The notes under the pieces are model-generated. The model was not told the DNA's origin. It saw only the letters and a program-made list of their open reading frames with translations, and ran no database searches. A program made the translations under genes and the position numbers. A stretch of 64,000 bases of DNA, taken from the NCBI GenBank assembly GCA_016125385.1, contig WGLV01000002.1, positions 62,001 through 126,000 of the forward strand, given 5' to 3'. Numbering within the stretch: position 1 is the stretch's first letter; each line of letters opens with the position of its first letter. The stretch is from a bacterium (GTDB lineage Bacteria > Hinthialibacterota > Hinthialibacteria > Hinthialibacterales > Hinthialibacteraceae). Positions 25,560-35,192 of the stretch are shown piece after piece.

Positions 25560-27647
25560 TTACTTTATTTTATTTGGATATGGAGGACGGTTTCGTACGA
25601 TATCTAACTGGTATGGCTCATCGCGAAACAGGTAGACGTGTCCTGCCGACCAGCGTCCATAGCGAGTGGTCGAGCTGATTCGAAGCCGTTCGATATCTTT
25701 TCCTATGATGGGTGCAGGCAGGGGGAGATAGTGTATAGCCATGCCTTTCGCAAAAGGTTTTGGGACCATCAGGGTATGATGCAGTGGAATCTCAACCGCT
25801 CCTCGCTCGAAAAATTCAATTTCGTATTCTTCACTGGAATCCAGAGAAATATCAATCATGTTTACCCCGGCATCCGGTGGAAAGTATACATCCACGGTTC
25901 CACCGGATTCGCGATCCACAGTTCCTGGAAAATTCCATGGAACGCCCGGCGCCTTGTATAGCGTCAACGGATACGGGTGCGCGGGAAAATATCCAGAACG
26001 GCGCGCCGAATCGTATAGAAAAAACGGGTGGATGAACTGACGGAACGCGAGATCTTCAGGACGATTGTATATCCAGATTTCACAATCCGGCCCGGTTTCA
26101 ACGAATGAGGGGTCGCCAAAGCGCTCCCGGATTTCTTCTCTGGGCAGCCCGTCCATGACGATAAAACCATACTCGGGATATCGCCGAGGGAATCCGGGTT
26201 TGCCGAAATAGGCGTCGGTACTATTGATCCAGAAATACGGGACCATTTTTTCGTGTAACTGATTGATCCGGGTTTCGGTGTGCTTGAGCGCGTTGTAGAG
26301 GTTGGCGACCCAGTACTGACTGTACCCATAGGCTAGCTTGTATTTCGCCGCGATGGAATCGATGAATTGAACCTTGGCTGGGTAGGGCGTATCGAAATCA
26401 TGGCCCCGTACCAATGTCGCGGGGGGGACTATTCGCCAGCAGGCGAAGGAGATGACGATCACAGTGGCTCCGAGTTTGAACCAATGGGGGAGACGGCCAT
26501 TGAGCGCCGTCATGAACAGAAACGGATACATCGCCGCGAAGAGAAAAAAAGGAATCAGATAGCGGACTTCCGGCCATGAAAACCATATCCCCGTCAAAAT
26601 GGGCGCCGCCGCCATGAGACATAGCGATATGATGAAATAACACGATAGAAACAGGAGGCGGGTCGAGATCGGATTATTCTCACCCAGCTCGACGCCTTCT
26701 TCATAAATCTTCCACAACACCCACCCGCAAAGGCTCAGGCTCGCAATCGTCAGAACACCGAAATCAGGTTTGACCCGAATCAGATAAAAGACGATTGAGT
26801 GGATAAATTCATGAAACGACGTCGTGATTCGCGATGGATTGATGAAATCCGCGCCCAATACCAGCGGAGCCGTGATTATGTGATGATCGACCAGGGTGTG
26901 TTCGAGAACAAGACCGGATACGCTTCCGCATCCCAGCACGAGACATGCGATCAGCCAGACGCGGTACGGCGCCGCGCCGATTGCGCAGAGTGTCAGCCAT
27001 GCCAGCAGAATCGGCGCGATGAATTGCGTAGCGAGGCTGACGTCCGACGCGGTCCCCAAAACGGCCAGAAGAAAACTGACGATCGCTTCGCGCGGCTGAA
27101 TTCCACCCAGACTGGCGCGTAATGAGAGATAGAGCAACAGCAATCCGGGCAGGATGATGCCCGCGTGCCGACCGGGGACGAACATGAATTCATCAATGAG
27201 CAGGCCATACGGTGAAATCAGAAACGCGGTGAAAAACAACAAGCCCGTAACGACGTAAACCGCCGCCGTGCGCCGTGACGGCGTCAGCAGCCGCGCGATT
27301 AAATAAAACAGGACGAATAGAGAGGTCAGGTAGGTGAATCCATAGAGCAGCAGCGCGGGCCCCAGACGTCTGACCGCCGCCAGCATGGGAAAGTAAAGCG
27401 CCATATCGGGAAAGAGGCAGGGGGCGGGGGAGAGGGTCCAGTCATGAAACGAATAACCGGTGACGAACACGTCCTGATACAGGCAATACAGATACAGAGA
27501 GTCGCTGTTCAACCCCAGCGCCATGATCTTTTTGACGATGAGCAGCGGCGTGACGGCGAGAAGAGGAATGAATACAAACAGCCAGTTCAGCGACCTGGAC
27601 TGTGAATTAGCCTTGCTGGATTTTGAGGGCATCGTGCCGGTGCGCAA
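25560..27647 (-). CDS. Large polytopic membrane protein, unknown function
   Basis: About eleven hydrophobic helices occupy residues 20-430. They are followed by a soluble part of roughly 250 residues, probably periplasmic, with several Trp, Tyr and Pro-rich stretches. The layout (acidic first loop, helices, C-terminal soluble domain) resembles GT-C-type glycosyltransferases, but the signature motifs are not clear. The frame opens with TTG at 27647 with AGGA close by; an ATG at 27632 is an alternative. It starts 18 bases after the PhoD-like gene ends, so the two are probably one operon. Confidence 0.6.
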   Translation of the reverse strand: MRTGTMPSKSSKANSQSRSLNWLFVFIPLLAVTPLLIVKKIMALGLNSDSLYLYCLYQDVFVTGYSFHDWTLSPAPCLFPDMALYFPMLAAVRRLGPALLLYGFTYLTSLFVLFYLIARLLTPSRRTAAVYVVTGLLFFTAFLISPYGLLIDEFMFVPGRHAGIILPGLLLLYLSLRASLGGIQPREAIVSFLLAVLGTASDVSLATQFIAPILLAWLTLCAIGAAPYRVWLIACLVLGCGSVSGLVLEHTLVDHHIITAPLVLGADFINPSRITTSFHEFIHSIVFYLIRVKPDFGVLTIASLSLCGWVLWKIYEEGVELGENNPISTRLLFLSCYFIISLCLMAAAPILTGIWFSWPEVRYLIPFFLFAAMYPFLFMTALNGRLPHWFKLGATVIVISFACWRIVPPATLVRGHDFDTPYPAKVQFIDSIAAKYKLAYGYSQYWVANLYNALKHTETRINQLHEKMVPYFWINSTDAYFGKPGFPRRYPEYGFIVMDGLPREEIRERFGDPSFVETGPDCEIWIYNRPEDLAFRQFIHPFFLYDSARRSGYFPAHPYPLTLYKAPGVPWNFPGTVDRESGGTVDVYFPPDAGVNMIDISLDSSEEYEIEFFERGAVEIPLHHTLMVPKPFAKGMAIHYLPLPAPIIGKDIERLRISSTTRYGRWSAGHVYLFRDEPYQLDIVRNRPPYPNKIK

Positions 27648-27664
27648 CCATCCTGTGCGGTCGG

Positions 27665-29263
27665 TTATTTTTTGTACTTCAGCTGGTTGAGGTCGACCGT
27701 GATTTTGTGAATCAACTCGTCATCAATGTTGATGATTTCAAACGAGACGGTCGGGTCGGTTCGGGTTGTGTCGAACGTCAACAGTCCGAATGAACATTTT
27801 TCGTTATAGCCGAACATGGCTTCGGGCATCAAGCCATGCGTATGGATATTGGTCAGGCGAGAACTTTCGAACTCGTACAGATCGTAGGCGTTTTTCCGCT
27901 CGATCTTCCATGCGTCCGAACGGTGCCGGTCGGCGGAGAGCAGAACCACGCCTTCGATGCGATTGTCATGAATGAACGAAAAGATTTCGTCTCGTTCCTG
28001 CTGGTATCCCTGCCATGGATCAAGGCTGCCGGGTTTGGCGCCCAGCGACCAGGGAACCGGTGAAGCGATGACTTTGAAGGTCCCCTTGCATTGTTTGAGC
28101 GTATCAAACAGCCATTGCTTTTGCGCGGCGCCCAGCATGGAGGGCGACTCGACGGTTTTGGGATCTTCACGGTAATAGCGGCTGTCGAGCAGGATAAAAT
28201 CAACGTCAGCGATAGAAAATGAAAACCAGCAGCCAGGATGCGCTTCGCCGCCGCCGTAGGCGGGATTCGCCCAGTTCTGTTGAAATAGTTTCCAGACGGG
28301 GATCTTCCAGGGCGGCGTATCGATTTCCGGACCGCCTCCGCTGTCGTTGTCTACGAAGTCATGATCGTCCCACACCGCGAATATCCCGCGCCGGGCGGTG
28401 AAGTTGGAAAACTCGGGGCGCGACTGGCGGCGGTAATAGCAATAGCGTTGAACGTTCGGCTGAGTGGGGCTATCGATGTAGACGTTGTCTCCCATGAAGA
28501 GAAAGGCGAGCGGATCATGCGAGTCGATGGTGTTCCACATGCGCTCGAAGGGCGGCGTATATCCCGCGCCTCCGCCAAAACCGATCTGGAATTTTGAGGG
28601 TTTATCCGGTTCGGGAAAGGTTTTGAATGAGTACACCGGCGTTTTTTGAACTCCATTGACGTAGAGACGATAATAATACCGGGTGTCTGGTTTGAGGCCG
28701 CCAATGTCCAGCGTTGCAGTGTAATCGTTTTCGGCTTTGGTTATCGCCCAGGCGTGTTGACGGGCGGTTTGCATATCGGGAGAGTCGCTCAGGCTGATCG
28801 AGAGCCCGTATTCATCCGCGGTTCGGGCCCAGAAGCGGGCGCTCTCAGAGGTTACGCAACCCAACAGGGGGCCATGCACAAGCAGGTCGTCGTGAAGCTG
28901 GCCGTGCCGCTTGGCGTAATCCTGAAACGCGGGCGCGTTGCACAAGGGCGTCAGCCACTCTCGCGGGCCCGCGAGAAAGCGGCTGAAAGGCAGCCCGGCG
29001 TCAACCGATTTGCTGACATACTCCATCGCCGAGTTGATATCGCCGCTCATCGCGTTGACGATGGCGAGACCGTACATCGATTCAAGATCATCCGGGTGTG
29101 CGGCCAGATAGGACTCCATCTGGTTTCGCGCGGCGGGCATATCGCCCCGGTCCAGCGCGTTAAACATCTGGCGCGTAACGACCTTGTATTGCTCCTGCGA
29201 ATGCACGGCTGGAGCAAATATCAGCAGGGCGGCGAATAGAATCGGCGTCAGTGATCGGATCAT
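27665..29263 (-). CDS. PhoD-like metallophosphatase, secreted, with N-terminal TPR segment
   Basis: A signal peptide (MIRSLTPILFAALLIFAP, then AVHS) is followed by a short TPR-like helical pair (about residues 30-90). A fibronectin-like strand region and a PhoD-type phosphatase/phosphodiesterase domain follow. Metal ligands are expected in FLFMGDNVYID, AVWDDHDFVDND, LLDSRYYR and VLLSADRHRSD. PhoD enzymes cleave phosphate esters using calcium and iron. The start at 29263 has GGGGAG just upstream; the longer frame begins with TTG. PhoD proteins usually carry Tat signals, whereas this one looks Sec-type. It forms a run with the genes on either side. Confidence 0.85.
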   Translation of the reverse strand: MIRSLTPILFAALLIFAPAVHSQEQYKVVTRQMFNALDRGDMPAARNQMESYLAAHPDDLESMYGLAIVNAMSGDINSAMEYVSKSVDAGLPFSRFLAGPREWLTPLCNAPAFQDYAKRHGQLHDDLLVHGPLLGCVTSESARFWARTADEYGLSISLSDSPDMQTARQHAWAITKAENDYTATLDIGGLKPDTRYYYRLYVNGVQKTPVYSFKTFPEPDKPSKFQIGFGGGAGYTPPFERMWNTIDSHDPLAFLFMGDNVYIDSPTQPNVQRYCYYRRQSRPEFSNFTARRGIFAVWDDHDFVDNDSGGGPEIDTPPWKIPVWKLFQQNWANPAYGGGEAHPGCWFSFSIADVDFILLDSRYYREDPKTVESPSMLGAAQKQWLFDTLKQCKGTFKVIASPVPWSLGAKPGSLDPWQGYQQERDEIFSFIHDNRIEGVVLLSADRHRSDAWKIERKNAYDLYEFESSRLTNIHTHGLMPEAMFGYNEKCSFGLLTFDTTRTDPTVSFEIINIDDELIHKITVDLNQLKYKK

Positions 29264-29277
29264 CGTTCTCCCCAAGC

Positions 29278-30081
29278 TTAGAATCGTGCGCGGCTTTTTG
29301 ATAAAAACATCAGCATGATCAACATTAATAACGTCACCGCGGCCACTCCACCGACGATCAAGGCGAGCTGCGTATAGGCTTCCGTTGGAATCTGGTTCAT
29401 CTGACTATTGATTTTGGTCATCTGTGATACCCGGTCGTCCGCCATCAGGCGGACGAAGAGGCCCCAATCGAGTTCCATATTCGTAACTTTGCATAAGATG
29501 CGGTTTACGCCCTGTTTCACGTCGACTTTCATCATGTCGTCGCCGGGACGAGCCTGACGGCCGCCCCGATAATTGTCGACGAGTTCTCCATTCAGCCATA
29601 CTTTGACGCAATCGTCGCTGCCAATGGCAAGCCAGGCGGTCGTCGCTTCGGGGAGAACGACTTCGGCGTACGCATAGGTAACCACCCATTCTTTTTCGCC
29701 GAAAACCGCTTTGAAATCGAGCAGATTTTGCGGGCTGTGATAAATCGCCCATTCAGAATCCGCACCGATGATAGTGTGTTTCATCCCCGGTTTGGGTTTG
29801 ATGTCCACCTCACCGCCGTGTTCCTGAAGGAAATCAAAATCGAGCGCCCTCTCTTTGCGAACATCGCGGCTGCGCGGCGGCGTTTTTCCGAGTTGCTCGG
29901 TGGCGTTGGCGATCAGATCAATGGAAAAAGGCGAGCAGACCAGCCAATCATGAATAAACCGGCCGTCATCCAGTGAATAGACAATGGGTTCATAATTAGA
30001 CGGTTCATCCTGCGCGACGGCGCAAATTGCGCCGGTTCCGAACAGGCATGCCACGAGCAAGAAGATCGATTTTTTTATCAT
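29278..30081 (-). CDS. Exported tail-anchored protein with a beta-sandwich domain
   Basis: The signal peptide (MIKKSIFLLVACLFGTGAICAVA) is followed by an extracytoplasmic region. That region carries a beta-sandwich like those found beside sugar-binding domains (TTAWLAIGSDDCVKVWLNGE, then LVDNYRGGRQARPGDD and VNRILCKVTN). Near the C-terminus one helix (about residues 235-258) and a short basic tail anchor it in the membrane. ATG 30081 is preferred over a longer frame to 30189 that would place the signal peptide 36 residues inside. It is first in a minus-strand run with the PhoD-like and membrane-protein genes. Function unknown. Confidence 0.65.
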   Translation of the reverse strand: MIKKSIFLLVACLFGTGAICAVAQDEPSNYEPIVYSLDDGRFIHDWLVCSPFSIDLIANATEQLGKTPPRSRDVRKERALDFDFLQEHGGEVDIKPKPGMKHTIIGADSEWAIYHSPQNLLDFKAVFGEKEWVVTYAYAEVVLPEATTAWLAIGSDDCVKVWLNGELVDNYRGGRQARPGDDMMKVDVKQGVNRILCKVTNMELDWGLFVRLMADDRVSQMTKINSQMNQIPTEAYTQLALIVGGVAAVTLLMLIMLMFLSKSRARF

Positions 30082-30238
30082 GATTCCGTCGGTTCTCCGG
30101 TTGGACCACTCTACCGCACCCGATGACGGCGGGCAAGTATGGTTTACGTCCTGAACAATGGAATGCGACTGCTGGAAAAGGTAAATCAACGTCCATTAGT
30201 TACTACGAATATTTATTGGAATTCCTTTACATAAAAGC

Positions 30239-30266
30239 GGCGGCTGGCTCCATCGAGCCAGCCGCC
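30239..30266 (-). terminator. Terminator of the ThuA gene
   Basis: A perfect 12-bp stem GGCGGCTGGCTC with its complement (30239-30250 and 30255-30266) has a 4-base loop. On the minus strand GCTTTTATG follows. It lies 31 bases after the ThuA stop. Confidence 0.75.
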
Positions 30267-30297
30267 TGTGCGTTTGCGGATGTTGATCTGGTTTTAT

Positions 30298-31035
30298 TTA
30301 CTCGCTGACTTTGCCCGTGGCGGCCCATTCGACGCCGCGCGTAAACAGCGTCTTCACCGGGACGGTTTTGATCGCTTTCCCGTCGTGACCGTAGGCGTGA
30401 TGGTAAACGCGGCCCTTACCGTATTCGAGTATAAAGGCCAGCGGTTCGGTCTTGCCGCTCCAGTCGGAAGCGGCTTCCACCAATACATGAATATCCGTAT
30501 CGCCCTGCAATTTGGCGTAAAGCTCGTCATCCGTTTCGAAGTCGCTGAGCCCTTTGGTGATGGGATGGTTCTTGTCGGCGATGGTGGACTTGAACACGCT
30601 GCGCGGGCCGTGGCCGGAGGTTCCCATTACCCATTTGCGCCCACAAAGAACGCCGAATTCGTCCCATTCCCCGAACGAGGCGCTGGAGAGATGGGTGGGG
30701 ACGAAGCCCTTGCCGCTTTTTACGTAGTCGAGCAGGTTCTGTTTCGCCTGATCGCTCAAGGTAGGCAGACTCTTGTTGAACATGGCGAGCACGATTACGT
30801 CGTAGCGGCTGATGGCGGCGGCGGAATCGAGAATCATGGGATCTTCGCTGACGACGACGTTGAATTTGCCCGCTTCGTCGAGTACGTCGCGCATGGCGGC
30901 TGAACACTCGCGCCAGTTGTGAGCCGGAGCGACGTCATCGCCGGTGATGAGCAGAACCTGGATGGGCTCGGCGGCGGCCGCGGTCATAACGAATGACGCG
31001 GAGCAGGCGAGCAGAATAAGGCTGAGGTGTTTCAT
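30298..31035 (-). CDS. ThuA-like domain protein, secreted
   Basis: ThuA domains have a glutamine-amidotransferase-like fold and are common in genomes rich in sugar oxidoreductases. A few are tied to trehalose or other sugar metabolism, but the reaction is not settled. A signal peptide (residues 1-22, ending AAAA) is followed by IQVLLITGDDVAPAHNWRE, YDVIVLAMFNKSLP, GKGFVPTHLSSASF and YHHAYGHDGKA, which define the family. At 245 residues it has the usual size. GGGGGG precedes the ATG. It stands alone with its own terminator. Confidence 0.88.
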   Translation of the reverse strand: MKHLSLILLACSASFVMTAAAAEPIQVLLITGDDVAPAHNWRECSAAMRDVLDEAGKFNVVVSEDPMILDSAAAISRYDVIVLAMFNKSLPTLSDQAKQNLLDYVKSGKGFVPTHLSSASFGEWDEFGVLCGRKWVMGTSGHGPRSVFKSTIADKNHPITKGLSDFETDDELYAKLQGDTDIHVLVEAASDWSGKTEPLAFILEYGKGRVYHHAYGHDGKAIKTVPVKTLFTRGVEWAATGKVSE

Positions 31036-31191
31036 GATGTTCCCCCCTGGGACGAAGATGGATACGGCTGCGCCTATTTTATCAAAATCCTCTCGTTTAA
31101 GGTTAGGCCTTTAACCGGTCTGGCTGATAGTGGACTGGAATTGTGTTAACGTTTAACCATTGCATCAAAAACAAACGGGAGAAGATTCGTC

Positions 31192-33927
31192 ATGGTCTGG
31201 ATGCGTACAGGATTATTGGTATTCGTGTTTCTGATTGTTCAATCGGCTCAGGCCGATGGAAGTTATATCTGGTGGGAGGGGGAAGACGCGGTTTCGACGA
31301 ATTTTCCCAGCAACTCGTGGTTCGCGAACGGCGCGGTGAACGGAAAGCGCGACCTGCTCTCAAACGGCGCGTGGCTATGTAATGATGGAAACCGCACCGG
31401 TGATGAGGCGTTCGCGACATACAAGATCGATATTCCTGAAGCGGGCGAATACGATTTCTGGGTTCGCAAATTCTGGAAGCACGGACCATTTAAATATCGC
31501 TTTGGCGACGGTGACTGGAACACGATCGGAAGCGATATATCGCTGGCCGACAGCGTCGAAATTCAGCAATTTCTATCGGTTAACTGGGTGTACGGAGGCG
31601 CGGTGACATTGCCCGAAGGCGAAACGACGTCCGAACTGAGGTTGTTAGCGGGCGTGGGGCAATCGTTGACGGCCTGCTTCGACTGCTTTCTTCTGACGCC
31701 CAGCATTTTCGTACCGCGTGGAAAATTGAAACCCGACGAACGCTCCGGTATGGCGGATGATGGATTTTTCGCGTGGGAGCCCGCCGTCGATGATTTTACC
31801 TCCGAGGCGGCGCTCGACCTGCGCTCGCTGAACGAACCATATGCGGGCATTAATGGATTCGTCAAAACCGACGAGGGTGACTTTATACTCGGAAACGGAG
31901 AGCCGGTGCGATTCTGGGCGGTGAACGCCTCCAGCGGAATCGCGGGACTCGATCATAAATCGGTGAAATATCTGGCGCGTCTGCTGGCGAAACGCGGCGT
32001 TAACATGGTTCGTTATCACAGCCCGCTGTTTAATTCAAATAATGTCGATAAGGTTGACGCGCAAAAGCTGGACGACCTTTTTTACTTCGTAAATGCGTTG
32101 AAACAGCAGGGCATTTATACCGAAATCAGTTTTTACTTTCCCTTGTGGTTCGACGTTAAGTCGAGTTACGGCATTTCAGGGTATGAGAGCATCAACAACA
32201 AAAAACCGTTTGCGCTTTTGTATTTTAACCAACGTATGCAGGAGATTTATAAAAACTGGGCGAAGGATATCTTCACCACGCCCAGTCCATACAGCGGAGT
32301 CCCACTGGCCAATGATCCCGCCGTGGCCATCGTTGAAATTATCAACGAAGACAGTTTCTTCTTCTGGACGTTCACCAAACAGAACGTTCCTTCCGTGCAA
32401 TGGGCGGCGCTGGAAATCCTGTTCGGCGACTGGCTGAAAACACAATACGGCTCACTCGACGCGGCTCGCGCGGCGTGGAGCAACCTGCGTGAAAGCGGTG
32501 ACGACTTCGCCAATGGACGCGTCGCGCTCTATGAAGCCTGGAATATGACGGGCGACGCCATTCGACAGGCGAACGCGGCCCGGAAAAAGCGCGTGGGCGA
32601 TCAGGTGCGTTTTCTGACGGAAACGCAACGCGGATTTTATCAGGAGACCGTACGCTATTTCCACGAAGATCTCGGCATCCAATCGCTGGTCAGCCCCAGT
32701 AACTGGACGGTATCCGATCCAGCCATGCTGGATGCGCTGGAGCGCTATACCTACACCGCCGGTGCCGTCATCGATAAGCATGGCTACTTTAACGGGGGCC
32801 ATACCAGCCCTGATGGAAGCGATTCGTATTCGGTTACGGTGGGGCATACATTCACCAATCGTTCCGCGGTGAAAAATCCGGCGAATCTGCCGTTGCAGTT
32901 CATCCAGCTGGAGAACCATCCCCAGATCATCAGCGAAATCGGCTGGACGAACCCCAATCTGTACCGCGCCGATTTCGATTTCCTCATGGCTGCCTATGGT
33001 TCGCTTCAGGATGTGGACGGCTTTTTCACGTTCGCGCTGGGAGGCGCCTCGTGGGATTCATCCATGGGCAAGTTCGCCGCGTCGTGCCCGGCGATACTCG
33101 GCAATTTCCCCGCCTATGCGCTGATGTACCGGCGCGGCGACGTTCAAAAGGGATCAACCGTGCTGCGCCAGGTTCTTAAACTCGATGATCTGTACGCCAT
33201 GAAAGGCAATGGCGGCGCTGAATCACAGAATTTCGACGGCCTGCGACTTGAAGACGTCCCGCCGGGCGGCGTCGCCACCGGCGAGGTGAGCGCTATCGAT
33301 CCACTTTCATACTATGTGGGCCGGGTAACGCGGACCTTCGGCGATAACCCGAGCGATTCGACCGAGACCAATCTGGAACCATACATCGATCGATCCAAAC
33401 AGACCGTCACCAGTGAAACCGGCGAATTGAATTGGAACTATGGCGCCGGGCTGGCGACGATCGATACGCCCAATGCCCAAGGATGCACCGGCTTTCTCGG
33501 CCAGGCGGGAACGGTCGATCTGAGCGGCGTTCGAGTCGAAATGAAAAACGAATACGGCTCCATTGTGGCGATTTCACTGGACGGCGAACCGCTCGCCGAA
33601 TCGGAAACCATCCTGATTCAGGCGATGACGGTGGAGCGTCCATACGGGTTTCGCGCCGATGGCGGGAAAGAAGGCAAGATCACCAACATGGGTGGGTATC
33701 CATTCGGCGTTGAACTGATCGATGCGGTTGTGACGCTGAAGGGAGCGAAATGCGATTCGGTCGAGGTCATCGCGCTGGATGAAAACGGGTATCCCACAGA
33801 AAAGGAAGTGCGGTCGGATCGCGACTCCGGTGGCGTAACAATCCATCTTGCGCCGGATGCGGCGTATCATGTCATTAAACGGAGTTGCAAACAGGCGATT
33901 TCCAACTGGAGCCTGTGCCGCAATTAA
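31192..33927 (+). CDS. Large secreted clan-A glycoside hydrolase with N-terminal binding domain
   Basis: A signal peptide (residues 1-21, ending QSAQA) is followed by a beta-sandwich of about 150 residues resembling a carbohydrate-binding module (IWWEGEDA, EYDFWVRKFWK). A catalytic barrel follows from about residue 215. NMVRYHSP marks an early strand. Glu386 in IVEIINEDS fits the clan-A acid/base Asn-Glu, and Glu582 in IISEIGWTNP fits the nucleophile. The C-terminal 250 residues are beta-rich. GGGAGAAG precedes the ATG. At 911 residues it is larger than a simple GH5. The substrate (mannan, glucan or galactan) cannot be told. Clan assignment rests on the two glutamate motifs. Confidence 0.7.
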   Translation: MVWMRTGLLVFVFLIVQSAQADGSYIWWEGEDAVSTNFPSNSWFANGAVNGKRDLLSNGAWLCNDGNRTGDEAFATYKIDIPEAGEYDFWVRKFWKHGPFKYRFGDGDWNTIGSDISLADSVEIQQFLSVNWVYGGAVTLPEGETTSELRLLAGVGQSLTACFDCFLLTPSIFVPRGKLKPDERSGMADDGFFAWEPAVDDFTSEAALDLRSLNEPYAGINGFVKTDEGDFILGNGEPVRFWAVNASSGIAGLDHKSVKYLARLLAKRGVNMVRYHSPLFNSNNVDKVDAQKLDDLFYFVNALKQQGIYTEISFYFPLWFDVKSSYGISGYESINNKKPFALLYFNQRMQEIYKNWAKDIFTTPSPYSGVPLANDPAVAIVEIINEDSFFFWTFTKQNVPSVQWAALEILFGDWLKTQYGSLDAARAAWSNLRESGDDFANGRVALYEAWNMTGDAIRQANAARKKRVGDQVRFLTETQRGFYQETVRYFHEDLGIQSLVSPSNWTVSDPAMLDALERYTYTAGAVIDKHGYFNGGHTSPDGSDSYSVTVGHTFTNRSAVKNPANLPLQFIQLENHPQIISEIGWTNPNLYRADFDFLMAAYGSLQDVDGFFTFALGGASWDSSMGKFAASCPAILGNFPAYALMYRRGDVQKGSTVLRQVLKLDDLYAMKGNGGAESQNFDGLRLEDVPPGGVATGEVSAIDPLSYYVGRVTRTFGDNPSDSTETNLEPYIDRSKQTVTSETGELNWNYGAGLATIDTPNAQGCTGFLGQAGTVDLSGVRVEMKNEYGSIVAISLDGEPLAESETILIQAMTVERPYGFRADGGKEGKITNMGGYPFGVELIDAVVTLKGAKCDSVEVIALDENGYPTEKEVRSDRDSGGVTIHLAPDAAYHVIKRSCKQAISNWSLCRN

Positions 33928-33950
33928 TGGATGTGTGATGCTTGAAACCA

Positions 33951-33981
33951 ACAGGCGGGGGGCTTACTCCCGCCTGTTTTT
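33951..33981 (+). terminator. Rho-independent terminator after the glycosidase
   Basis: ACAGGCGGG (33951-33959) pairs perfectly with CCCGCCTGT (33969-33977) and runs into five Ts. It lies 24 bases after the stop of the secreted glycosidase. Confidence 0.8.
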
Positions 33982-34034
33982 CTATGACACAATAAATCAC
34001 TGGCGGGACGATCCGATAAAAGGGGAGAACAATC

Positions 34035-35180
34035 ATGTCTGAACATTCATTGAACCGGCGGCGATTTATCAGCGCGTCCGCCGCCGCGGCGGCGATGAGC
34101 GCGGCGCGCGGCGCGTCGTCCGCGAATGACGAGATTGTACTGGGATTGATCGGCTGCGGCGGACGGGGACAAACCCTGTTGCGCGCCATCACGAATCTGA
34201 AGGGATTTCGCGTGGCGGCGGTATGCGATCTGATCGAAGAACGCGCACAACAGGGCGCCATGATCGGCGAGCAGTACAAACCCGCCGTTCGTACCTACAC
34301 AAACTATCTGCGCATGCTCGACGCCGAAAAAAAACTCGACGCGGTTCTGGTGGCCACCGAAGAGGGCAATCACGCCAAATGCGCCATCCCCGTGCTGGAA
34401 GCCGGCCTGCATTGCTTTTGCGAGAAGCCGGTCGATACAACCGTTGAAAAAGTGAACCAGTTCACGCTCGCCGCGCGCAAAGCGAAAGGCTTGCTGCAAT
34501 TCGGTTTTCAGCGGCACTACGTGCCCGCTTTCGTCGAAGGGATGAAACTGATTCAAACGGGCGCCATCGGCGACGTGACCTTCATGCAGGGCAAATGGCA
34601 CTGGAGCAGCGACGTGGGCGGGCGGTACCTCGACCTGATTCAGTCGGGCGGATGGTTTCTGGCGCAGGCCTGTCACCACGCCGACGTGATGATGTGGGCG
34701 ATGAATTACCAGCCGCCGGTAAAATGCAGCGCGATGGGCGCCATTACCGAGCACGTCGAGGGCGAGCCGAAAGTCAGAGCGGAAAATCATTCGGCGCTGA
34801 TCTTTGAATTCGCCAACAAGGCGTTTTTCTCTTACACCCATATTATGAACTGCTGCGAGCCTTTCACCGGCGAGCAACTATGGGTGCAGGGGCAAAACGG
34901 CGGCATCGATCTGCCCGCCGCCAAACTGTACCCCCGTCCGGGAATGGGAGATACCAACGCTTACGCCGAAGCGGTCACTCATTGGGAAAATGGAACCTAC
35001 GAGGAACTGGAGGCGTTTGGAAATCACATTCGGGAAAATGAAAAGCCGCGCATCGATATAGAAAAAGCGCGGCTATCGACGCTGATGGGCATCATGGGGC
35101 GTCATGCCATGTATAACGAAGACGCGCGTGAATTCGGTATGTCGTCGGTGAAGTGGGATGATCTTGGCGCGATCCTCTGA
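34035..35180 (+). CDS. Tat-exported Gfo/Idh/MocA family oxidoreductase
   Basis: An NAD(P)-dependent sugar or inositol-type dehydrogenase, or a hydrolase relative, exported folded. The Tat signal NRRRFISASAAAAAMSAA is at the N-terminus. The Rossmann motif is VLGLIGCGGRGQ, and the family EKP motif is intact in CFCEKPVDT. HHADVMMWAM provides the downstream histidines. Length 381 is normal. GGGGAGA precedes the ATG. It stands alone between the secreted glycosidase and the Lol permease. Exported members often bind their cofactor tightly; the substrate here is unknown. Confidence 0.9.
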   Translation: MSEHSLNRRRFISASAAAAAMSAARGASSANDEIVLGLIGCGGRGQTLLRAITNLKGFRVAAVCDLIEERAQQGAMIGEQYKPAVRTYTNYLRMLDAEKKLDAVLVATEEGNHAKCAIPVLEAGLHCFCEKPVDTTVEKVNQFTLAARKAKGLLQFGFQRHYVPAFVEGMKLIQTGAIGDVTFMQGKWHWSSDVGGRYLDLIQSGGWFLAQACHHADVMMWAMNYQPPVKCSAMGAITEHVEGEPKVRAENHSALIFEFANKAFFSYTHIMNCCEPFTGEQLWVQGQNGGIDLPAAKLYPRPGMGDTNAYAEAVTHWENGTYEELEAFGNHIRENEKPRIDIEKARLSTLMGIMGRHAMYNEDAREFGMSSVKWDDLGAIL

Positions 35181-35192
35181 TCGCGCCGTGTT

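Noticed and set aside
34047-34877. A 276-codon minus-strand frame inside the Gfo/Idh/MocA gene
   Set aside because: It is the mirror of a secure coding frame and has no start signal.
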